Below are positions 17,463 to 26,706 of a stretch of DNA of 64,000 nt, piece by piece; positions within the stretch are counted from its first letter, which is position 1; every line of letters begins with the position of its first letter. The stretch covers positions 3,075,277-3,139,276 of the forward strand of contig NZ_CP060395.1 of the NCBI RefSeq assembly GCF_015840335.1, written 5' to 3'. The notes beneath the pieces are model-generated. The model was not told the DNA's origin, ran no database searches, and was given only the letters and a program-made list of their open reading frames with translations. The DNA is from Synechococcus sp. CBW1108. Its GTDB lineage: Bacteria > Cyanobacteriota > Cyanobacteriia > PCC-6307 > Cyanobiaceae. A program made the position numbers and the translations under genes.

Positions 17463-17722
17463 GGTTTTGATCGCGACGGTTGCATTGGCGGGGTGTGTAG
17501 GGCATGGGCCTTACTCGCCCCCGGTGCAATGACTATTGCCGCTATTGCAAGGAACCAGAGAGGGGCGAGCCGTACTGATCGATTCGGGCCTCATCACCTG
17601 GGTTCGGAATACCGCACCGCGTGGGTGGATCGGCTGATTTGAGTCGACTGGCGGTTGGGAAACTTCAGAGGCATGAGCCTGCCTGGTAATTAGAGTTGGT
17701 CTACCTACTTAAGAGATTCATC

Positions 17723-18094
17723 ATGCTGACCGGACCCGACCTGCTCGCCAAAGTCAAAGAGCTTGGTGATGTCTCCAAATCAGAGCTCGTGCGTGAGTGC
17801 GGCTATGTGAGCACCAAGAAGGATGGCTCTGAACGCCTTAACTTCACGGCGTTCTATGAAGCCCTGCTCGGCGCCAAGGGCGTCAGCCTGGGCACCGATG
17901 GCTCGGGGCGAGGCACGGGCAAAGGCGGCCGCAAGCTGAGTTACACCACCAAGATCCAGTTCAACGGCAACCTGCTGGTGGGCAAGGCCTACACGGCCAT
18001 GCTGGATCTCAAGCCCGGCGATGAGTTTGAGATCAAGCTGGGTAAAAAGCAGATCCGCCTGGTGCCGGTTGGTGGCAGCGACGAAGAGGAGTGA
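17723..18094 (+). CDS. cyAbrB-type transcription regulator
   Basis: The 123-residue protein matches the cyanobacterial AbrB group: N-terminal LTGPDLLAKVKELGDVSKSELVRECGY, a Gly-rich middle, and the swapped-hairpin AbrB fold at the C-terminus (LKPGDEFEIKLGKKQIRLV near residues 95-115). Family members bind DNA broadly and tune carbon and nitrogen metabolism genes. The ATG at 17723 is preferred over an upstream in-frame codon. A terminator lies 140 bases downstream. A decayed copy of only its C-terminus occurs at 54957-55038. Confidence 0.92.
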   Translation: MLTGPDLLAKVKELGDVSKSELVRECGYVSTKKDGSERLNFTAFYEALLGAKGVSLGTDGSGRGTGKGGRKLSYTTKIQFNGNLLVGKAYTAMLDLKPGDEFEIKLGKKQIRLVPVGGSDEEE

Positions 18095-18237
18095 GCTGAA
18101 AAGCACAGCCAAGGGTTGTGTGCATTTGTTGCGCAGCAGCAGCCTTGCCCCAGTGTTGCTTTCAAAGTGAATTCAAGGCACAAGCGATGCAGGTGCCGGC
18201 ATGAGCGCCAGCCTCCCCATGCCCGGCCGCTCCGGAG

Positions 18238-18263
18238 ACCCCCCGCACATGCCGGGGGGTTTC
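18238..18263 (+). terminator. Rho-independent terminator
   Basis: ACCCCCCG and CGGGGGGT form an 8-bp stem around the loop CACATGC, followed by TTCT. It is oriented to end transcription from the cyAbrB gene; the T-tract is short. Confidence 0.7.
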
Positions 18264-18303
18264 TGTTGGAAGCCGTTAGGGACTTGAGCAGGGGCTCGGT
18301 GGC

Positions 18304-18579
18304 TCAGCGGTGCAGCGGACAGAGCAACGGGCCCGGCACGCGGCAGGTGCGCCAGTCGCCATTGCCGCTGGTTACCTCCACGCCGATCAGGCTGGCGGGA
18401 TGGTCGGGCTCACTGAGATCGCCGATCCAGGCAATGGCATCGGCAATGGCTTCATCCAGGGAGCTGTATTGGCCGTCAAGCTGCCGGTGGGGCTCGCAAC
18501 TGCCATCGATCAGGCGGTATTTGCGCTCGATGGCCTGGTTTGCGTTGCTACGCCGAGTAGGGGATCCGGTTGCCTGCAT
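18304..18579 (-). CDS. Conserved small cyanobacterial protein
   Basis: The 91-residue protein reads like a conserved picocyanobacterial hypothetical: YRLIDGSCEPHRQLDG near 22, then SLDEAIADAIAWI near 43 and VEVTSGNGDWRTCR near 67. It is compact, with alternating beta and helix. It sits 91 bases after the AAA-WYL gene on the same strand and could share its transcript. Function unknown. Confidence 0.65.
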   Translation of the reverse strand: MQATGSPTRRSNANQAIERKYRLIDGSCEPHRQLDGQYSSLDEAIADAIAWIGDLSEPDHPASLIGVEVTSGNGDWRTCRVPGPLLCPLHR

Positions 18580-18670
18580 ATTTCCCTTGCTGTCCCCAGC
18601 ACCATGGCCAGAACCAGGGACGGCTGGCTGTATCGGGCGGAACCTATTGATCTGTCGTTACAGCGACTCT

Positions 18671-20866
18671 TCAGTCGCGGCGCAGTCGGCTCGGGAAGAA
18701 GCGGCGGTTGCCGCTGATCTGCTGTGCTTCTGGGGATTGATCGGCAGGCCCGTCGCCATTGGCCCCAATCGCCTCCCGGCAACGCTGCAGCAGCTCCTGC
18801 CTGAGCGCATCTGGTCTTTCAATGCGGATGCCGCCGCCAAAGGCAAATAGCCAGCTGCGCAGGTCGATGTCGGCGGCCACGGTCCACGGCGGTAAATCCA
18901 GCTCCACCGGATAGGGATGGCTGGAGTCGGTAGGGCCGGGCTCCAGCAGGTGCGGTGCCTTGGGGTGTTGCCACCAGCTATCACCAGGCAGCGGCTTGGA
19001 GAAGCGGATGTGCTCGATCGGGTAGCGCTGCAGCCCCTCGCGGATAAAGGCAAACGCCCAGGGGGCGCAGCAAAATCGCAGGGTGATCAGCGCCTGGCTG
19101 CGGCGCTGGGCCGAGGGGCTAGCAATCGCCAGCTGCTGCTCCAGATCAGCGCCGAAATAAATGCCGCCGCTCTGGTGCAGTAACCGCTCCAGCCGGCCCA
19201 AGGCGGCGGAATGCTCCTCGCTGCTGCGACGAAAGCCACCATCGCCGCTGCGCAAAGCCAGGCGATCGAGCCGCTCGCTGCGGATCAGCCCCTGCCCATG
19301 GCCCACCTGGTCTTCCTCGTAGAGGAGATACCAGCCGACGTTGTGGAAGATCAGCTGCAGCGGCCACACCCGCAGCTCACCAGCAGGGCTATCGGCAAAG
19401 CTGCCAACGCCGGGGTAGCGCTGCAGCAGCACGCGGCGGTGTTCCACAATCGCCGCCTCAATGGCTTCTGCCCGCCGCGGTGCGGCCAGGGAATCCCGGC
19501 GCACCAGGGCCGCATCCACCACGGCATGGCGGGCGTAGCTGCGCACAGGCGGCAGCCCATCGGCGCTGATGCCGGCCCAGCCCAGCCGTTCATCCAGCTC
19601 GGCCAACAGGTCCTGCGCCGATGGATCGGCCAGGCGGCCGGCCGCCTGCTGCACCACGTTGTGCACCTCCCGCAGCCTGGCCGGGGAGAGCACGGCGGTG
19701 CCCAGGCAGTAGCCGTGGCGCACGTTGTCGTTGCGGTTGCGAAAGCCGTAGGGGGTGAGGATCTTCTCGAGGTCCTTGCGCAGGGATGCCGTTTCACCGG
19801 GCAGGTAGGCGCCGGGGATGGTTTCGGTGGCAGCGATCAGGTGCTGGTGCAGGTTGGCGCCGCGCTCTGCCGGCCGATCAAAGGGCACCTGCAGCAGATG
19901 ACGCAGCAGGGTCATCACCCGTAGAAACACCGGCCCATCACCCATCGGCGGCAGACCGCCATGGATGGCGCCCCCTGCGCGCTGAGCTGTGGGGATCGGC
20001 GCCAGCTGAATCGGCGCCGCACTGGGCACCGCACTGCAGAAGCCATTGGCCTCCAGCCAGGCCAGGTCAGCCCTGATGGCAGCAGCATCGGCGTAGCAGG
20101 CGCCATGGATGCGGCCCAGAAAGGCAGCAGCGCGATCCGCCAGGTCTCCTTCTGGCAGGGGCGAGAGGATTGCCTCGAGCTCCTCTGCGTTGGCGGGGTC
20201 GGTGGCGGCCAGATCGGGCCAGGTGCTCAGCAGCTTGATCAGATAAAGCAACCGCTCGAGATCAAGCAGGCGCGAGTAGCCGTGGCGCTGCAACTTGCGT
20301 TCGCGGTTGGTGGCGGAGCGGATGCGCCGGTCCAGCCCGGCAAGTTCGGCCTGCAGCACCGGCGTCAGGTCGTCGTGATGGGTGGGCACCACGGCGCAGA
20401 TCGCCGCGAAACCCTCCGCCCGGCACGGCCCGAAATAGGGATCGGCAAGGGCAGCGGCCATCTCCTGGATCACTGGCACCGGCACGGCCCGCTCGCGCCG
20501 GCCGTTCCACTCCAGCGAGGTGGGCAGATCGGTGTAGAGCCACCAGCCGATCCACTCCACTGACGCAGGTAGCGGCAATGCCTGGGTGATGGCCAGGCGC
20601 CAGGGGCGGCGGGCATGGGTGGCATCGACGATCACCGGAGTGCCCGCAGCCACGGCCTCTTGAATGCGCTGGTGCAGCCGCTGCTGGATGTCGGTCCAGG
20701 GGCCCTGCACTGCTGCATCACCAAAGACTTCGGCGCGGATCACGTCGGTGGAGAGCACCTGGGCCGGCGGATCGCCCGGGCCGGTGAGCAAGGGCGCCAA
20801 CGCGTTGGCGAGGGTGGTTTTGCCGCTGGCGGGCTGGCCGATCAGCAGGTGGCAGCGCAACGCCAT
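18671..20866 (-). CDS. AAA/kinase P-loop protein fused to a WYL-like domain
   Basis: The 731-residue protein begins with a P-loop kinase-like ATPase: MALRCHLLIGQPASGKTT (Walker A at 10-18), VLSTDVIRAEVFGD near 40, and VIVDATHARRPWR near 78. A long helical middle follows. The last 150 residues look like a WYL-type regulatory domain (SQALITLRFCCAPWAFAFIREG, then HIRFSKPLPG). WYL domains often sense ligands and regulate defence genes; that role is inference. The ATG at 20866 is used; the two codons upstream are TTG-initiated. A LysR-like gene is divergent, 94 bases away. Confidence 0.7.
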   Translation of the reverse strand: MALRCHLLIGQPASGKTTLANALAPLLTGPGDPPAQVLSTDVIRAEVFGDAAVQGPWTDIQQRLHQRIQEAVAAGTPVIVDATHARRPWRLAITQALPLPASVEWIGWWLYTDLPTSLEWNGRRERAVPVPVIQEMAAALADPYFGPCRAEGFAAICAVVPTHHDDLTPVLQAELAGLDRRIRSATNRERKLQRHGYSRLLDLERLLYLIKLLSTWPDLAATDPANAEELEAILSPLPEGDLADRAAAFLGRIHGACYADAAAIRADLAWLEANGFCSAVPSAAPIQLAPIPTAQRAGGAIHGGLPPMGDGPVFLRVMTLLRHLLQVPFDRPAERGANLHQHLIAATETIPGAYLPGETASLRKDLEKILTPYGFRNRNDNVRHGYCLGTAVLSPARLREVHNVVQQAAGRLADPSAQDLLAELDERLGWAGISADGLPPVRSYARHAVVDAALVRRDSLAAPRRAEAIEAAIVEHRRVLLQRYPGVGSFADSPAGELRVWPLQLIFHNVGWYLLYEEDQVGHGQGLIRSERLDRLALRSGDGGFRRSSEEHSAALGRLERLLHQSGGIYFGADLEQQLAIASPSAQRRSQALITLRFCCAPWAFAFIREGLQRYPIEHIRFSKPLPGDSWWQHPKAPHLLEPGPTDSSHPYPVELDLPPWTVAADIDLRSWLFAFGGGIRIERPDALRQELLQRCREAIGANGDGPADQSPEAQQISGNRRFFPSRLRRD

Positions 20867-20960
20867 GGGCAACCAGCAGCAGGGCGAGACCCTCCACTAT
20901 TTCGCACGTAAAACACTCCTGTCAGGCTCCGCTGCGTTGACGCTGCATTCAGCAACATCC

Positions 20961-21884
20961 ATGCAGCCCGTGGCCCACTCCTGCAGCAGCGCAGCCCGCT
21001 CCTCCCCCCGGAGGGCAACGGGCGCCTATGCCCCGCCCACTCCCTTGCAAGATCTGCACAACCTCGATTTTCTTGAGCTCTGCGGTTCCCAGGCCAAGGC
21101 CGGTGCCGCTCTTGCCGTGCATCAGAGCACCGTGTGCCGCAGCGTGCAGTTGATGCAGCAGCAGTTCCAGCTGTTGCCTGATCCGGGCAGAAAGGTCTGC
21201 CGCTTTGGCCACAACGAATGCTTAAAGCACCTGCGGTTGGCCTATCGGGCCCACCGGCTGATGGGAGGTTTGCTGCGCATCGGCACCGACCTGCTCCACC
21301 AGGCCCTGTTGGTGGGCATCGATGGGGTGCAGCAGGTGCCGGCGCGATTTCGCGGCGGCAGGCACTGGGCCGAGCTGGTGCGCCATGGGCTGCTGGATGG
21401 GGCGATCGTTAGCTCCTTCTGCCTGGAGCGGCGGCTGCCCACGGGGTCGATACCCCAATGGGACGGGGTCGCAGCGCTGCCGCTGGGGCAGCTAGCGCTG
21501 CAGTTGGTGACCACCACACCCACCACGAAGCGAGTGTTGCTTCCGGGCAAGGACGCCCTACCCCTGCTGCACCAAGCCGTGGAGTGGCATGGCTTCTCGG
21601 TGCAACGGCAACCGAGGGCCTGCCAGGAACCGGCCGCCTGGATCAAGCGGGCGCGGGATCGGGCGCTGGCGCTGCCGGTGTGCAGGGAGCTGCTGGGGTC
21701 TGGGTGGATCGAGGCCCATAGCCTGACGCCCCTGGCCGACCAGCCAGCCTTGATTGAGCAGCTCTGGTTGCTGCTGCCCCAAGGGGCCGTGAACAGCAGG
21801 GCGGCCCGGCAGTGCCTGCGGTTGCTGCGGGTTCAGATCGCCAGGGCACAAACCATGCAGGATCTGCATGGAAGCCAGTCGTGA
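20961..21884 (+). CDS. LysR-like regulator of cyanobacterial type
   Basis: The 307-residue protein has a LysR-like helix-turn-helix in residues about 30-65 (DLHNLDFLELCGSQAKAG, then ALAVHQSTVCRSVQLM). The rest resembles an effector-binding region (LLVGIDGVQQVPARFRGGRHW, then LPLGQLALQLVTTTP) in weak form. I chose the ATG at 20961; an earlier in-frame ATG at 20865 would overlap the divergent AAA-WYL start. It ends 125 bases before the DISARM-like helicase gene on the same strand and may regulate it or its divergent neighbour. Confidence 0.6.
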   Translation: MQPVAHSCSSAARSSPRRATGAYAPPTPLQDLHNLDFLELCGSQAKAGAALAVHQSTVCRSVQLMQQQFQLLPDPGRKVCRFGHNECLKHLRLAYRAHRLMGGLLRIGTDLLHQALLVGIDGVQQVPARFRGGRHWAELVRHGLLDGAIVSSFCLERRLPTGSIPQWDGVAALPLGQLALQLVTTTPTTKRVLLPGKDALPLLHQAVEWHGFSVQRQPRACQEPAAWIKRARDRALALPVCRELLGSGWIEAHSLTPLADQPALIEQLWLLLPQGAVNSRAARQCLRLLRVQIARAQTMQDLHGSQS

Positions 21885-22009
21885 TGAGGGTTTCAGACGC
21901 AGCAGAACAACAGCGAATGCCGTCAAGGCGACGCAGACTGGGGCTCTCATGCTGCCTCGCTAGCGGTTTCGCCAGCTGAAGTCATGCACACAGCTGCACA
22001 TTGCCACTG

Positions 22010-24389
22010 ATGCCCGACGCCGTCCTCGCTCCCGGTGCCCGCATCGAGTGCCGCAGCGCCGAGTGGCTGGTGCGCAGTCTCGGCCGCAGCTCCGATGGCC
22101 AACAGGTGGTGGACGTGGTGGGGGTCTCGCCGTTCCTGCGCGAAAAGGAAGCCCGCTTTCTGGTCGAGGTTGAGAAGGCGGCCGGCAGCTTCAAAGTGCT
22201 GCAGCCGGAAGACACGGCCCTGGTGAGCGACCCGTCGCCCCGCTACCGCGACAGCCTTCTGTTTATAGAGGCCCACCTGCGGCGCTCCGTCCCTACCGAC
22301 AACGCCCTGGTGGTGGGCCAGCGGGCAGCGATGGATGCATTGCCCTACCAGCTGGAGCCGGCCGCCAAGGCCCTGGCCATGCCGCGCAGGCGGCTGCTGA
22401 TTGCTGATGCAGTGGGACTGGGCAAGACGCTGGAGTGCGGCATTCTCTGCAGCGAGCTCATCCGGCGCGGGAGGGGCAAGCGGTTGCTGGTGGTGACCAC
22501 CAAGAGCATGCTGGTGCAGTTCCAGAAGGAATTCTGGACGCGCTTCTCGATCCCACTGGTGCGGCTCGATTCGGTGGGGATCCAGCGGATCCGCGAGCAG
22601 ATCCCGACGAACCAGAATCCGTTTCACTACTACGACAAGGCGATTGTTTCGGTCGACACGCTCAAGAACGACCGGGACTACCGCTTCTATCTCGACAACG
22701 CCAGCTGGGACATCATCGTCATCGATGAATGTCAGAACGTGGCCGAGCGGGCCCGCGGCGCCCAGAAGAGCCAGCGGGCGCGGCTGGCGGAGCGGCTGGC
22801 GACACGATCGGAAACCCTGATCCTGCTGTCAGCGACCCCCCATGACGGCAAGCCGGAGAGCTTCGCGAGCCTGATGAACATGCTCGATCCAACGGCCATC
22901 GCTGATCCGAGCAAGTACACCAAGGACGACATCAAGGATCTGTATGTGCGGCGCTTCCGCAAAGACGTGATCGCTGACCTGCGCAGCAGCGTCAAGGAGC
23001 GCGACACCGCCGATGTGGAGTGTGCGGCAAGCGAGCGGGAGGAGCGGGTGTTCGCCCTGCTCAAAGACCTCAAGCTCCCTGACAGCGATGCCAAGGCCAA
23101 GGCCGGCCAGCTTTTCAAGACCACCCTGGCCAAGAGCTTGCTCTCCAGCCCGATGGCAGCCCTGGAGACGGTGCGCAACCGGCTCAAGCGCCTGGCGGCC
23201 GCCGCCAGCCCGGCCCCTGCCGACCAGGCGGCCCTGGAAGAGTTGGAGCCCCTGCTGGCTGCGATCGGCCCGGCTGACTTCTCCAAATACCAGCGCCTGC
23301 TTCTGCTGATCCGCACCGACTGGAAGTGGAGCGGCAAGGACCCCAGGGACCGGATCGTGCTGTTCACCGGCAGGCGCGAAACCCAGCGCTTCCTGGTGGA
23401 GCACCTGGCTGACGACCTGGGCCTGCCCACCGGCGCGGTGGTGGGGCTCGATGGCGCCATGCCCGATGTGGAGCAGACGCGTGTGGTCGAGCAGTTCGCC
23501 CAGGAGAAAGAGGCCGTGCGGATCCTGGTGGCCACCGAGGTGGCTTCCGAGGGCCTCAACCTGCACTACCTCAGCCACCGGCTGGTGCACGTGGATATCC
23601 CCTGGTCGCTGATGACGCTGCAACAGCGCAATGGCCGCATCGACCGCTACGGGCAGACTCAGCAACCCCAGATCCGCTACCTGCTCAGCTGCTCCCGCAG
23701 CGAGGGCATGGGTGATGCCGAGAAGGTGCTGCGCCTGCTCAAGCGCAAAGACGAGCAGGCCCAGCAGAACATCGGCGATCCGGCGGTGTTTCTGGGCGTC
23801 TACGACCCTGTTGGCGAGGAGGAGGAGATCAGCCGGGCGTATGAGAGCGGCTCCCTGGATGCGCTTGAGCAGCGGATGGATGAGAAGGCGAAGCGCTTCC
23901 TGACAAAGAGCAGCGCTGACAGCATTTTCGACGAGTTCTATGGAACGGATGGGCAGGACTCCGAGTCTGATTCCACGGACATCCAGGTGCAGCAGCGCCA
24001 ACCCTTCAGCCTGTTCTCCAGCCTGTGGAACTACGTGGATGCGGCACTGGAGGCGGTGGCCGAGCAGATGGAGCGCCGCGGCGAGAAGCTGGATCTCCGC
24101 GCCGACGCCGATCAACAGCGTCTGGAGATCACCCCGCCCAGCGATCTGCAGCGCCGCTACGACCGCTATCCACGGGAGCTGCAGCCGCCCCGGGGCCAGC
24201 GCCTGGTGCTCTCCACGGAGGTGGCCGCCCTGCAGCGAGCCCTCGAGCAGAGCCGCCGCCAGGATTCCAGCCGCCCGGAGCTGGAATATCTCTGGGATCT
24301 GCACCCGCTGGTGGATTGGCTCGCCGACCGCGGCCAGATCAGCTTCCAGCGACACTGCGCACCCGTGCTCCAGCTGAGCGATGGTCTAG
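22010..24389 (+). pseudogene. drmD: DISARM-like SNF2 helicase (DrmD-type), 5' part, interrupted by an IS
   Basis: The first 793 codons of a superfamily 2 SNF2-type helicase are cut by an IS1182-type element. Visible motifs are IADAVGLGKT near 131, VIDECQN near 237, LLSATPHDG near 272, FTGRRETQRF near 450, VATEVASEGLNL near 506, and QQRNGRIDRYGQ near 537. The helicase translocates on DNA; as DrmD of class 1 DISARM it would help restrict incoming phage DNA. As it stands the frame runs 6 codons into the IS and stops. Removing the IS and one CTAG restores a 967-residue protein. The ATG at 22010 is preferred over a TTG at 22001. The family call is by motif order and by its adenine-methyltransferase neighbour. 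Confidence 0.8.
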
Positions 24390-26175
24390 GAGGCTGTTGC
24401 GCGTAGATCACCCAGCGACACTCCACAGACGTATCCAAATCTGCCCTGATCCCAGTGACAGCAGTGGATCTGGGCGATAAAATGGGGCATGCAGAAGCGC
24501 AAGACCTTTCGTCCCTGGCAGCCGGAGCAGACCTCCTTGCTGCCGGCCTCACCGAGTGACTGGCTGACCGCTGACCATCAGGTGTATTTCCTGCTCGATC
24601 TGGTCGATGAGCTGGATCTGTCGGCGATCGTGATCCCTGCCCAGAGCAAAGATCCCCGTGGCGAGAAGGGTTTCGACCCCAGGATGATGACGCTATTGCT
24701 GCTTTACGCCTACTGCGTGGGCACGGTCTCCTCCCGGAAGATTGAGCGGGCCTGCTACGAGGATCTGGCCTTCCGGGTGCTTACCGGCAACCAGCAGCCG
24801 GACCACAGCCGGATCAGTGAGTTCCGGCGCCGCAACCTTGAGGCCCTGAGCGAGCTGTTCGTTCAGATCCTGCGCCTCTGTCAGGCGGCCGGCATGGTCA
24901 GCCTGGGCCATGTGGCGCTGGACGGCACCAAGGTGCAGGCCAATGCCTCCAAACACAAAGCGATGAGCCACGAGCGGATGCTCAAAGCCGAGGCGCAGCT
25001 CGAGAAGGAGATCAAGGAGCTGATGCGCCGGGCCGAGATCCTTGATGCGCAGGAAGACGGCAAGTACGGCAAAGGCAAGCTGGGCAGTGATCTGCCCAAG
25101 GAGCTGCGGCGGCGCGAGGACCGGCTGAAGAAGATCCGCCATGCCCGACAAGCGTTGGAGGCAGAAGCAGCGGCCGCCGCTGCCCGTGATCGCGCCAAGC
25201 AGGCAGCAGAGGCAGAAGCTGCGGTGGCGGATGCTGCTGCTGCTGCCGATGCCGCAGTAGCGGATGCCAGCGAACAGCAGAAGCTGGCTGGCAAAGCAGC
25301 CAAGGCGCAGGAGAAAGCAGAGGCCGCCAAGGAGCTAGCGATCGAGAAGGCCCAGGAGGCAGGCCTTGAGCCGGAAGGATTGGATCCTCAGCCGGCTGAC
25401 GCCATGCCTTATCGCGGCCTGGCCCATCGGGCCGATGGCAGCCCCACAGCCGCTGCGCAGCGGAACTACACGGATCCAGACAGCCACATCATGAAAAGCG
25501 ACGGCAACCTGCTGCAGGGCTACAACTGCCAAGCGGCCGTCGATGGCGATCACCAGGTGATCGTGGCGATGGGCGTCAGCAACCAACCGCCGGATCCAGA
25601 GCACCTGGTGCCCATGCTGGAGCGCACCATGGCCAACACCACCCAGGTGCCCAGGACGTTCATTGCTGATGCGGGCTACTGGAGTGAGGACAACGTTTCT
25701 GCCTGCGAAAAGCGAGGCACCGACCCCCACATCGCGACGGGCAGGCTGCCGCACGGTCAGCCATTACCACCGATCTATGGCCCGATCCCCAAGGGGCTGG
25801 ATGCCAAAGGCAAGATGGCCCGCAAGCTACGCAAGAAAGAAGGCCGAGAGATCTACGCCAAGCGCAAAACGATCGTGGAGCCGGTGTTTGGTCAAACCAA
25901 AGAAGTGCGAGGGCTGCGGCGCTTCCTGCTGCGCGGGCTGGCCAAGGTGAATGGGGAATGGATGCTCTGGGGAACAACCCACAACCTCAACAAGCTGTGG
26001 CGCCACCTGAAGAAACAGAGGCTGCAGGAGGCGATGGCAACGGGATAGGGGGGCAGACCCCCACGGCTGAGCAGAAGTCAGCGAACCGCGTCCGAAATTC
26101 AAAGGAAGACGGTAAAGAAAGAAGTGCCGAGCTGCGCTGGATGGCGTGAGCGGCGGCGCTACGAGCGACACACTC
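24390..26175 (+). mobile_element. IS1182-type insertion sequence, copy 1
   Basis: The 1786-bp element is bounded by CTAG on both sides (24386-24389 and 26176-26179). Its ends form imperfect inverted repeats (GAGGCTGTTGCGC against GAGTGTGTCGCTC). The second copy at 32563-34348 appears identical and is also flanked by CTAG. CTAG is a palindrome, so it may be the target and the duplicated bases. The element carries one transposase gene and sits inside a DISARM-like helicase gene. Confidence 0.9.
24489..26048 (+). CDS. IS1182-type transposase, copy 1
   Basis: The 519-residue DDE transposase has the family order: QPEQTSLLPASPSDWL near 10, RMMTLLLLYAYCVGTVSSRKIE near 65, ALDGTKVQANASKHKAM near 140 (first catalytic Asp), FIADAGYWSEDN near 390 (second Asp), and VEPVFGQTKEVRGLRRFLLRG near 460 (Glu). 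Between about 225 and 290 an Ala/Glu-rich coiled coil interrupts the catalytic core. The start at 24489 is about 100 bases inside the IS. The copy appears intact and therefore potentially active. Confidence 0.93.
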   Translation: MQKRKTFRPWQPEQTSLLPASPSDWLTADHQVYFLLDLVDELDLSAIVIPAQSKDPRGEKGFDPRMMTLLLLYAYCVGTVSSRKIERACYEDLAFRVLTGNQQPDHSRISEFRRRNLEALSELFVQILRLCQAAGMVSLGHVALDGTKVQANASKHKAMSHERMLKAEAQLEKEIKELMRRAEILDAQEDGKYGKGKLGSDLPKELRRREDRLKKIRHARQALEAEAAAAAARDRAKQAAEAEAAVADAAAAADAAVADASEQQKLAGKAAKAQEKAEAAKELAIEKAQEAGLEPEGLDPQPADAMPYRGLAHRADGSPTAAAQRNYTDPDSHIMKSDGNLLQGYNCQAAVDGDHQVIVAMGVSNQPPDPEHLVPMLERTMANTTQVPRTFIADAGYWSEDNVSACEKRGTDPHIATGRLPHGQPLPPIYGPIPKGLDAKGKMARKLRKKEGREIYAKRKTIVEPVFGQTKEVRGLRRFLLRGLAKVNGEWMLWGTTHNLNKLWRHLKKQRLQEAMATG

Positions 26176-26179
26176 CTAG

Positions 26180-26703
26180 AGCCCGGTGAGGTGGTGATGG
26201 TGTTTCAGGGCACGATCCCCAACCAGAAGGGGGTGCCGGTTGTTCAGGAGTGGGTGGCGGTGCGCTTCGCCGGAACGGGCCTGAACGTGGTGGACGTGGA
26301 GGCGTTCGAGGCGGTGGCCGAGCGGTTGCAGTTGGGCCGCAAGCCCTATGCCAACCCCAATGACGCCATCCCCGAGCATCTGCGCAAGCAGTTGCCATAT
26401 GCCGTTGGCAAGGCCAACGACTATCTGATGCGCTGCGCCGAACGCTGGACCGCCCGCATGCAACCGGAGCTTCAGGCCCAGCGTGAACGCCTGAAGCGAT
26501 TGCGAGGCCGCCAGGTGGAGCAGCTGGAGCTGAGCTACGCCAATGATCAGCGCCCGCAGCAGATCAAGGAGAAGCGGCGCCTGGCCCAGCAGAAGGCGAT
26601 CGACGTGCGTTTCGACGACCACGAACGCTTTGTGAATGAAGTGATGACCATCGAACCCGCGCCCTACCTGAAGGTAGTGGCCGTGCTGCATCGGGAGGCT
26701 TGA
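26180..26703 (+). pseudogene. drmD: DISARM-like SNF2 helicase, 3' part after the IS
   Basis: The frame resumes immediately after the right CTAG with PGEVVMVFQGTIPNQKG and continues to a stop at 26703 (about 174 residues, with a long charged helix near RERLKRLRGRQVEQLEL). Joining base 24389 to 26180 keeps phase and gives LQLSDGLEPGEVV. The downstream methyltransferase starts 3 bases after this stop and uses GGGAGG inside it as ribosome site. This tail alone has no helicase motif. Confidence 0.85.
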
Positions 26704-26706
26704 TCC

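Noticed and set aside
18116-18850. Plus-strand frame of 244 codons after the cyAbrB gene
   Set aside because: It runs through a terminator and lies opposite a better minus-strand small gene; translation is irregular.
22829-24355. Minus-strand open frame of 508 codons inside the SNF2 helicase gene
   Set aside because: Shadow frame; Leu/Ala/Gln-rich without motifs, while the plus strand has all helicase motifs.
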